Notes under the pieces: generated by a model | What the model was told of the DNA's origin: nothing | What the model saw: the letters and a program-made list of their open reading frames with translations, nothing else | Databases searched by the model: none | NCBI GenBank assembly: GCA_035650495.1 | Contig: DASRHK010000141.1 | Coordinates: 1 to 16,911, forward strand | Origin: DASRHK01 sp035650495 | GTDB taxonomy: Bacteria > Pseudomonadota > Gammaproteobacteria > Nevskiales > Nevskiaceae | Direction of reading: 5' to 3' | Length of the DNA: 16,911 nt | Translations under genes and position numbers: made by a program | In this document: piece after piece, positions 7,954-13,679 of the stretch | Layout of the letters: each line of letters begins with the position of its first letter | Numbering within the stretch: position 1 is the first letter of the stretch

Positions 7954-7962
7954 ATACTAGCA
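7954..7962 (-). promoter_or_regulatory. Extended -10 promoter (TGC-TAGTAT) for the metallo-hydrolase/ffh unit
   Basis: On the minus strand TGC is followed directly by TAGTAT, an extended -10 form that can work without a good -35. Predicted transcription start is near 7947, giving a leader of about 20 bases. It lies in the divergent spacer shared with ypjD. Confidence 0.5.
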
Positions 7963-8007
7963 CAGCGCATGCGCAGTTCCCCGGCATCGGATCACACCTG
8001 GCCGCGA

Positions 8008-8016
8008 TGCTATGCT
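8008..8016 (+). promoter_or_regulatory. Extended -10 promoter (TGC-TATGCT) for ypjD
   Basis: TGC followed by TATGCT (8011-8016) lies nine bases before the ATG at 8026. The leader would be only two or three bases, and the spacer CGCGCCCCC holds no Shine-Dalgarno sequence. Confidence 0.45.
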
Positions 8017-8025
8017 CGCGCCCCC

Positions 8026-8814
8026 ATGTCCTCCATGCTCGCGAGCTATCTTGCGGTCGCGGCCGCCGCGCTCTATCTCATCGCGGCCTGGCGAGCCTCG
8101 CGCGGCGCGGCGCCCTGGATCGCCCCAGTCGCGCTGTTGCTGCACCTCGTCGTGCTGATCAACCAGTTGTTCGCCCAGCATGCGATGACGCTCGGATTGC
8201 ACGAAGCGCTCTCGCTCTTCGCCTGGCAGTCGGCAGTGCTGCTGTGGCTCTTCAGTTTGCGCGAGCCACTGCGCATCCTCGGTGTCGTGCTCTATCCACT
8301 TGCTGCGCTCGCAGCGTTGGTCGCGACGTTCCTGCCTTCGCCGGTCCAGCCCGTGCCGATCAGCGACTGGAAGATCGAACTGCACGTCGTGCTCTCACTG
8401 CTGTCCGCGGGCCTGCTGACGCTCGCGGCTGCACAAGCGCTCGCGCTCGCGATCCAGGATCGGCTGCTGCACCAGCACCAACGCTTCGAGCTGACGCAGA
8501 GCCTGCCGCCACTCCAGACGATGGAGCGCCTGCTGTTCCAGCTGATCGCGCTCGGGTTCTTCCTGCTGTCGCTCACGCTGATCAGCGCCGCCCCGTTCGT
8601 GCACGATCTCGTCGCGCAGCATCTTGCGCACAAGACGATCCTGTCGGTCGTCGCGTGGCTCCTGTTCGCGATCCTGCTGTGGGGACGCCGCTACCACGGC
8701 TGGCGCGGACGCGTCGCGATCCGCTGGGCTCTCTCCGGCTATGCCCTGCTCATCCTCGCTTATTTCGGTAGCAAATGGGTCCTTGAGGAAGTCCTTCACC
8801 GTCAATGGACTTAG
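8026..8814 (+). CDS. ypjD: YpjD/CorE-type inner membrane protein, CcsA/HemX-like cytochrome c assembly domain
   Basis: This 262-residue protein is almost entirely membrane helices (about eight), and its length matches E. coli YpjD (also called CorE). Conserved features are the loop WKIELHVVLSLLSAG, AHKTILSVVAW with a conserved His, and WGRRYHGWRGRVAIRWALSGY near the C-terminus. The domain is related to CcsA and HemX, which handle haem in cytochrome c maturation or its regulation. In enterobacteria the gene is instead linked with CorB in magnesium/cobalt phenotypes, so its molecular role is unsettled. The start at ATG 8026 fits the family. An ATG at 8035, which would give a protein starting at Met-Leu-Ala-Ser-Tyr, is also possible. 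It is divergent from the metallo-hydrolase gene and followed by corB. Confidence 0.85.
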   Translation: MSSMLASYLAVAAAALYLIAAWRASRGAAPWIAPVALLLHLVVLINQLFAQHAMTLGLHEALSLFAWQSAVLLWLFSLREPLRILGVVLYPLAALAALVATFLPSPVQPVPISDWKIELHVVLSLLSAGLLTLAAAQALALAIQDRLLHQHQRFELTQSLPPLQTMERLLFQLIALGFFLLSLTLISAAPFVHDLVAQHLAHKTILSVVAWLLFAILLWGRRYHGWRGRVAIRWALSGYALLILAYFGSKWVLEEVLHRQWT

Positions 8815-8839
8815 ATGATCTAATTAAAGTTATCTCTCG

Positions 8840-8871
8840 GGAAGCGCCTTGACAGTGTGGCACCCGCTTCC
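8840..8871. promoter_or_regulatory. Dyad GGAAGCG...CGCTTCC over the corB promoter
   Basis: The perfect 7-bp arms are at 8840-8846 and 8865-8871, separated by 18 bases that contain the TTGACA box. It could be an operator, or, in the ypjD transcript, a 3' stem-loop. There is no T-run after it, so it is not a classical terminator. Confidence 0.4.
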
Positions 8872-8878
8872 GTAAGTA
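8849..8878 (+). promoter_or_regulatory. Candidate sigma-70 promoter for corB
   Basis: A perfect -35 TTGACA (8849-8854) is followed 18 bases later by a weak -10, TAAGTA (8873-8878). An AT-rich stretch (8815-8835) just upstream could act as an UP element and is unusual in this GC-rich window. The predicted start is near 8885, leaving a leader of about 33 bases before the TTG start. Confidence 0.5.
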
Positions 8879-8917
8879 AATCCTGCCCGACCCCTGCTAG
8901 CTGCGCCCGGCCCGCCC

Positions 8918-10225
8918 TTGGACCAAGTCACCCTCGCGCTGTACCTCGGACTCCTCGTCGTCCTGGTCCTGCTGGCTGCGTTCTTCGCGGGCTCCGAAAC
9001 CGCATTGATGGCGCTCAATCGCTACCGACTGCGGCACCTCGCCAAATCCGGCAATCGCGGCGCGCGTTATGCGGAGCAACTGTTGCAACGGCCCGATCGC
9101 CTGATCGGCATGATCCTGCTCGGCAACATCGCGGTGACGTTCGCGAGCTCGTCGATCATCACCTACCTCACGCTCGAGACGTTCGGGCAGAGTTGGATCG
9201 CGCTGACGACGCTGATCGCGGCGATCTTCATCCTGATCTTCGGCGAGATCGCCCCGAAGACCTTGTCGGCGCTGTATCCCGAGCGCGTGGCCATCCCGGC
9301 GGCCTACGTCTACATGGGGCTGCGCTGGCTGCTCTATCCGATCGTCTGGGTGACGACGATCCTGTCGAACGGCTTGCTCCGGCTTCTCGGCGTGTCGCCG
9401 GAGGAAGCGGCTGCGCACAGCCTCTCGGTCGAGGAACTGCGATCCGTCGTCGCCGAAGCCGGCGCGATGATCCCGGAGCGCCACCAGCGCATGCTGCTGT
9501 CGATCCTCGATCTCGAGCGCGCGACGGTGGAAGACATCATGGTCCCGCGCAACGAGATCGTCGGCATCGACGTGTCCGAGCCGTGGGAGAAATTGCGCGA
9601 GCAGCTGATCAACAGTCAGCACACGCGCCTGCCGGTGTACATGGGATCGATCGACGATCTGCGCGGCATCGTGCATCTGCGCAACGCGCTCAAGCTCGCC
9701 TCCGAAGGTCAGCTCACGGCGGAGAGCCTGCTCGCGCTCGCGCGCGAGCCGTACTTCATCCCCGAAGGCACGCCGCTCAATCAGCAGCTGCTGAACTTCC
9801 AGAACCAGAAGCGGCGGATCGGCTTCGTGGTCGACGAGTACGGCGACATCCAGGGATTGGTCACGCTGGAGGACATCCTCGAAGAAGTGGTCGGCGATTT
9901 CACGTCGGATCCGGCGACGCGCATCAAGAACGTGTACATGGAGCCCGACGGCAGCGTGCGCGTCACCGGCGCTGTCACGCTGCGCAGCCTGAATCGCTCG
10001 CTCGGCTGGAAGCTCCCGATCGCGGGACCCAAGACCGTGAACGGCCTCGTGCTCGAGCACCTCGAGGACATCCCCAAGCCCGGCCGCCAGGTGCAGGTGA
10101 AGAGCTATCTGATCGAGATCACCGAAGTGCGCGGCAACGCGGTGAAGGCGGCGCGCATCCGCAAGATCGACGACGCGCCGGAGCCCGAGAGCGTGAAGAC
10201 TGAAGAGGCGCAGTCCGCTCCGTGA
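8918..10225 (+). CDS. corB: CorB/YfjD-type transporter-associated protein (DUF21, CBS pair, CorC domain)
   Basis: This 435-residue inner-membrane protein belongs to the CNNM/CorB family linked to magnesium and cobalt export or resistance. The DUF21 membrane domain spans about residues 1-190, with FFAGSETALMALNRYRLRHLAK (split as FFAGSETALM and NRYRLRHLAK) and FGEIAPKTLSALYPE. The CBS pair spans about 205-330 (DIMVPRNEIVGID, DEYGDIQGLVTLEDILEE), and the C-terminal CorC/HlyC domain about 340-418 (KTVNGLVLEHLEDIP). It aligns closely with E. coli YfjD from the first residues, which supports the TTG start at 8918 even though no Shine-Dalgarno sequence precedes it. It follows ypjD as in enterobacteria and converges on nnrU with an 18-base gap. 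Confidence 0.92.
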   Translation: MDQVTLALYLGLLVVLVLLAAFFAGSETALMALNRYRLRHLAKSGNRGARYAEQLLQRPDRLIGMILLGNIAVTFASSSIITYLTLETFGQSWIALTTLIAAIFILIFGEIAPKTLSALYPERVAIPAAYVYMGLRWLLYPIVWVTTILSNGLLRLLGVSPEEAAAHSLSVEELRSVVAEAGAMIPERHQRMLLSILDLERATVEDIMVPRNEIVGIDVSEPWEKLREQLINSQHTRLPVYMGSIDDLRGIVHLRNALKLASEGQLTAESLLALAREPYFIPEGTPLNQQLLNFQNQKRRIGFVVDEYGDIQGLVTLEDILEEVVGDFTSDPATRIKNVYMEPDGSVRVTGAVTLRSLNRSLGWKLPIAGPKTVNGLVLEHLEDIPKPGRQVQVKSYLIEITEVRGNAVKAARIRKIDDAPEPESVKTEEAQSAP

Positions 10226-10232
10226 CGTGAGC

Positions 10233-10261
10233 GGGCGCCGGCCTTAGATCGCCGGCAGCCC
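10233..10261. terminator. GC-rich hairpin between convergent corB and nnrU
   Basis: GGGC-GCCGGC (10233-10242) can pair with GCCGGC-A-GCCC (10251-10261), with an eight-base loop and one bulged A. It spans the convergent gene ends and covers the nnrU stop. There is no T-run on either side, so its role in ending transcription is a guess. Confidence 0.35.
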
Positions 10262-10918
10262 GAACATCTTCGCGTGGTACATGAGGAACACCGCCCAGAC
10301 GCCGAGCGCGATCAACAGGCGGTGATCGAAGAGCTCCGCGATCGATAAGCGATTGCGTCCCTGCGCGATCGCGACGAACGGTACGTTCGAGGTCTTCTGC
10401 ACGTAGCTTTCCCACAGCGGGCCGAGCGCCTTCGCGCGCTTCGCATCGATCGACCGCGGACCGATCAGCGCGAGCGCGAGGAACGCGCCGAAGAACACGA
10501 GCGTCGGCAACTGCGGATTGAAGAGCATGTGTGTCGCGGCCCACAGCGCAAAGCCCCAAAGCATCGGATGCCGCGTGATGCGGTGCGCCGCTTTCGCCGG
10601 ATCAGGATCGTGCAGCGCACCTTCGCCGCCGACGCCGGTCGGACTGCGCGACATCACGCCGAACACGATGAACACGAACGCGATCAGGTTCAGCGTCGCC
10701 GCGAGCCAGCGCCAATCGATCAACACCGTCGCCTGCGGCACGCGCACGTGGATGAAGGACCAGATCAGCCACGTGAGTCCGCCGGCCGATAGCAACGAGA
10801 ACACGCCGCGATAAGGCTGCTCGCCGAGCTTGGCGACGAGCGCGTCGCGAACCGACGTCCCCGAGATCAGCAGGTGAATGCCGACGAAGAAGAGCGCCGC
10901 GCAGATGAGCGAAAGCAT
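10244..10918 (-). CDS. NnrU family membrane protein
   Basis: This 224-residue protein has about six hydrophobic segments. The NnrU-like motifs are HLLISGTSVRDAL near the start, RSPTGVGGEG and the central HRITRHPMLWGFALWAATHML, which is like the methyltransferase-type HPxxxG membrane motif. GPRSIDAKR and WESYVQKTS follow. NnrU was named for a link to nitrite and nitric oxide reductase expression in denitrifiers, but the family is widespread and its biochemical role is not known. GGGGA lies seven bases before the ATG as a likely ribosome site. It is downstream of chrA after a 47-base gap and may be the last gene of a radA-chrA-nnrU unit. No denitrification gene is nearby. Confidence 0.85.
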   Translation of the reverse strand: MLSLICAALFFVGIHLLISGTSVRDALVAKLGEQPYRGVFSLLSAGGLTWLIWSFIHVRVPQATVLIDWRWLAATLNLIAFVFIVFGVMSRSPTGVGGEGALHDPDPAKAAHRITRHPMLWGFALWAATHMLFNPQLPTLVFFGAFLALALIGPRSIDAKRAKALGPLWESYVQKTSNVPFVAIAQGRNRLSIAELFDHRLLIALGVWAVFLMYHAKMFGLPAI

Positions 10919-10965
10919 TTCGTTTCCCCGTGAACGCCTGCACCCAAGGCTAGCAGAGCCTCGTC

Positions 10966-12324
10966 TCAGCCCAACAGGTGAAGAATGGCACCGCTCCCGC
11001 CGCAGATCGCGATGGTCTTGATGATGCCGGCCTTGAAACGATAGAGCGCGATGAACGCACCAGCGCCGATCGCAAGCGCCGCCCAGTCGGCGTGCACGCC
11101 GAATCCCTGCGGCCAGAACACGTGATAGCCGAAGAAGCGCGCGAGATTCAGGATCACGCCAACCACCGCGGCGGTGATCGCCGTCAGCGGCGCGGTGAAG
11201 CGCAGATCATCGTGCGTGCGCTCGACGAGCGGTCCGCCGGCGAGGATGAACACGAACGACGGCAGGAACGTGAAGTAGGTCGCGACACTGGCCGCGATGG
11301 CACCCGACGCGACGAGATGCTCCGGCCCGAACAGCGCCGCGTTCCAGCCGCCGACGAAGCCGACGAACGCGACGATCATGATGAGCGGACCGGGCGTCGA
11401 CTCGCCGAGGGCGAGGCCGTCCATCATCTGCGGCGCGCTGAGCCAGCCGTAGTGCAGCACCGATCCCTGGAAGACGTACGGCAGCACGGCGTACGCGCCG
11501 CCGAACGTGAGCAGAGCGGCCTTGCTGAAGAACCAGCCCATGTCCTTCAGCGTGGCTGCGCTGAGCAAGGCAATGACACCACTCCACAGGACCAACCCGA
11601 CGATCAGGACTCGCGCCAGTCTCAGCGGGCTGAAGCGCGCGTGCGCCGGCGTCGGCGTGTCGTCGTCGATCAACGACGCGCCGTAGCTCTTCTGGTTGCC
11701 GCCGCCATGTCCGCCGGTCGCGAACAGTCGAGGCGCGACCTTGCCGCCGACGAATCCGATCACGCCAGCGGAGAAGACGATGAGCGGAAAAGGAACCTGC
11801 AGCATGGTGGCAACGAGTGACGCTGCGGCGATCAGCCACAGCAGACCGTTGGTCAACGCGCGCGAGCCGATGCGGTACGCCGCGAAGGCGACGATCGCGA
11901 CCACCGCTGGCTTGATGCCCCACAGCACGCCGGCGATGACCGGCACCGATCCGTACACGAGATAGATCCACGTGAGCGCGATCAGCAACAGCAGCGATGG
12001 CAGCACGAACAGCGCGCCGGCGACGATGCCACCGGGCGTGCCATGCATGAGCCAGCCGATGTAAGTCGCGAGCTGTTGCGCCTCGGGACCCGGCAGCAAC
12101 ATGCAGTAGTTCAGCGCGTGGAGGAATCGACGCTCGGAAATCCAGCGCCGTTTCTCGACCAGCTCGGCGTGCATGATCGCGATCTGCCCGGCGGGTCCGC
12201 CGAAGCTGATGCAGCCGAGCTTGAGCCAGTAACGGAACGCTTCGCCGAAACTGACGGGCGCCGGGCGCGACGTCGCGGCGACGTCAGACAAGCCGGACGG
12301 CCTGCTCGAGCCGCGCGACGGCAT
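10966..12324 (-). CDS. chrA: Chromate transporter, ChrA (CHR) family, two-domain form
   Basis: This 452-residue inner-membrane protein is predicted to export chromate by an ion-coupled mechanism. It shows the two homologous CHR halves of the long form. The first (about 26-190) has CISFGGPAGQIAIMH and LPGPEAQQLATYIGW. The second (about 240-450) has LLTFGGAYAVLPYV (271-284) and GLALGESTPGPLI (303-315). A hydrophilic linker of about 40 residues with a GGHGGGN patch joins them. The ATG at 12324 lies inside the radA 3' end, overlapping by 41 bases in another frame, with GGAAG just upstream. No internal ATG or GTG occurs before the first CHR motif region, which supports this start. Chromate specificity is inferred from the family; some members act on other anions or have no known substrate. 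Confidence 0.92.
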   Translation of the reverse strand: MPSRGSSRPSGLSDVAATSRPAPVSFGEAFRYWLKLGCISFGGPAGQIAIMHAELVEKRRWISERRFLHALNYCMLLPGPEAQQLATYIGWLMHGTPGGIVAGALFVLPSLLLLIALTWIYLVYGSVPVIAGVLWGIKPAVVAIVAFAAYRIGSRALTNGLLWLIAAASLVATMLQVPFPLIVFSAGVIGFVGGKVAPRLFATGGHGGGNQKSYGASLIDDDTPTPAHARFSPLRLARVLIVGLVLWSGVIALLSAATLKDMGWFFSKAALLTFGGAYAVLPYVFQGSVLHYGWLSAPQMMDGLALGESTPGPLIMIVAFVGFVGGWNAALFGPEHLVASGAIAASVATYFTFLPSFVFILAGGPLVERTHDDLRFTAPLTAITAAVVGVILNLARFFGYHVFWPQGFGVHADWAALAIGAGAFIALYRFKAGIIKTIAICGGSGAILHLLG

Positions 12325-13633
12325 TCACTTCCATGTCGATGCGTCCTTTGCGCGGCCGATTCGCTTCCGGAACGATCGCGCGCTTGAAGCCTTGCTTCGC
12401 CGCTTCCTGCAGGCGGTCTTCGCCGCCTTGCACGGGACGAATTTCGCCGGCGAGCCCGACTTCGCCGAACACGATGAGATCGCCGGCAACCGGCTTGCCC
12501 TTCAGGCTCGACAACGCGGCGAGCAACAGCGGCAGATCGGCCGCGGTTTCCTGGATGCGCATTCCGCCGACGACGTTGACGAACACATCCTGATCGCCGA
12601 GCGCGACGCCGGCGTGACGATGCAGCACCGCAAGCAGCATCGCAAGGCGATTCGATTCCAGTCCAAGCGCGACGCGCTTCGGATTGCCGAGCTGCGAGGT
12701 GTCGACGAGCGCCTGAACCTCGACGAGCAGCGGACGGCTGCCCTGTCGCGTGACGGTGATCACGCTTCCGGGTACCGGCTCCTCGTGACGCGACAGGAAG
12801 ATCGCCGAGGGATTGCTGACCTCTTTCAATCCGGCATCGGTCATCGCGAACACGCCGAGCTCGTTGACCGCGCCGAAGCGGTTCTTCACGGCGCGCAGGA
12901 TGCGATAGCGCGAGCCGGCGTCGTGCTCGAAGTAGAGCACCGTGTCGACCATGTGCTCCAGCACGCGCGGGCCAGCGATCGCACCTTCCTTCGTCACGTG
13001 GCCAACCAGCACGACGGTCGTGCCGTTGGTCTTCGCGTAGCGCACGAGCTGCGCCGCGCACTCGCGCAGCTGCGACACCGATCCCGGCGCGGAGTCGAGC
13101 GCTTCCGAATAAAGCGTCTGGATCGAATCGATCACCGCCAGCCCCGGCTTGGCGCGCCGCAGCGTCTCGAGCACGGTTTCGAGCGACGTCTCCGAGACCA
13201 CCGGCAGATCGAGCTTCGGCAGATCGAGCCGCTGCGCGCGCATGCGCACCTGCGAGAGCGACTCTTCGCCGGTGACGTAGAGCGTCGGCAAGCGCCCCTG
13301 CAATGCCGCGAGCACTTGCAGCAACAGCGTCGACTTGCCGATGCCCGGATCGCCGCCGATCAGGATCACGGCGCCGGGGACGATGCCGCCGCCGAGCACG
13401 CGGTCCATCTCGACGAGCCCGGTGCCTACGCGCGACGAAGCTTCGGCCTCGACGTCGGAGAGCTGCTGGATGCTGATGTCTGCGCGCGCCGACGTTCCGC
13501 GACTACGCGCGCCGCCGCCCTCCGCCGACTCCACCATGGTGTTCCACTCACCGCAGTCGGCGCACTGCCCCGCCCACTTCGACGCGGCTGCGCCGCAGGA
13601 CTGGCAGACATAGATGAGCCGGGCTTTCGCCAT
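12284..13633 (-). CDS. radA: DNA repair/recombination protein RadA (Sms)
   Basis: This 449-residue hexameric DnaB-like helicase acts on recombination intermediates and branch migration. The N-terminal zinc finger has Cys10, Cys13, Cys24 and Cys27. The RecA-like ATPase core has Walker A GGDPGIGKST (93-102), the Walker B region LAVIDSIQT, and the RadA-specific KNRFG motif at 250-254. The C-terminal Lon-like domain (about 340-449) contains VNVVGGMRIQETAADL and GEVGLAGEIRPV. The start at 13633 gives the family-typical MAKARLIYVCQSCG. The frame is open for 54 more codons upstream, but that stretch crosses the divergent promoter and does not look like RadA. The final 41 bases overlap the chrA start, which suggests cotranscription. 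The kinase gene is divergent. Confidence 0.96.
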   Translation of the reverse strand: MAKARLIYVCQSCGAAASKWAGQCADCGEWNTMVESAEGGGARSRGTSARADISIQQLSDVEAEASSRVGTGLVEMDRVLGGGIVPGAVILIGGDPGIGKSTLLLQVLAALQGRLPTLYVTGEESLSQVRMRAQRLDLPKLDLPVVSETSLETVLETLRRAKPGLAVIDSIQTLYSEALDSAPGSVSQLRECAAQLVRYAKTNGTTVVLVGHVTKEGAIAGPRVLEHMVDTVLYFEHDAGSRYRILRAVKNRFGAVNELGVFAMTDAGLKEVSNPSAIFLSRHEEPVPGSVITVTRQGSRPLLVEVQALVDTSQLGNPKRVALGLESNRLAMLLAVLHRHAGVALGDQDVFVNVVGGMRIQETAADLPLLLAALSSLKGKPVAGDLIVFGEVGLAGEIRPVQGGEDRLQEAAKQGFKRAIVPEANRPRKGRIDMEVNAVARLEQAVRLV

Positions 13634-13659
13634 CGTGGTGTTTTGGGGAGGACAGACAG

Positions 13660-13665
13660 TATGAT
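13660..13665 (+). promoter_or_regulatory. Candidate -10 element (TATGAT) for the kinase gene, in the radA/kinase divergent spacer
   Basis: TATGAT matches the consensus at five of six bases. It lies 14 bases before the ATG at 13680, predicting a leader of about eight bases to that ATG or about 23 to the GTG at 13695. No clear -35 is seen. The 46-base spacer must also hold the radA promoter, which I cannot place with confidence. Confidence 0.4.
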
Positions 13666-13679
13666 GCCCGGCAAAGGGG

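Noticed and set aside
7928..7987. 20-codon upstream extension of the metallo-hydrolase gene
   Set aside because: It runs through the extended -10 element and adds residues before the normal first beta strand MRIKVLGCSGG.
7969..8025. Upstream start for ypjD at 7969
   Set aside because: The added residues (MRSSPASDHTWPRCYARAP) are hydrophilic and unlike the family, and the extended -10 element lies inside them.
8858..8872. TGGCAC-like box before corB considered as a sigma-54 promoter
   Set aside because: The invariant GC at the -12 position is absent: ten bases after GG the sequence reads CG, not GC.
8897..10060. A 387-codon minus-strand open frame antisense to corB
   Set aside because: CorB is supported along its whole length by family likeness; the antisense product has no domain.
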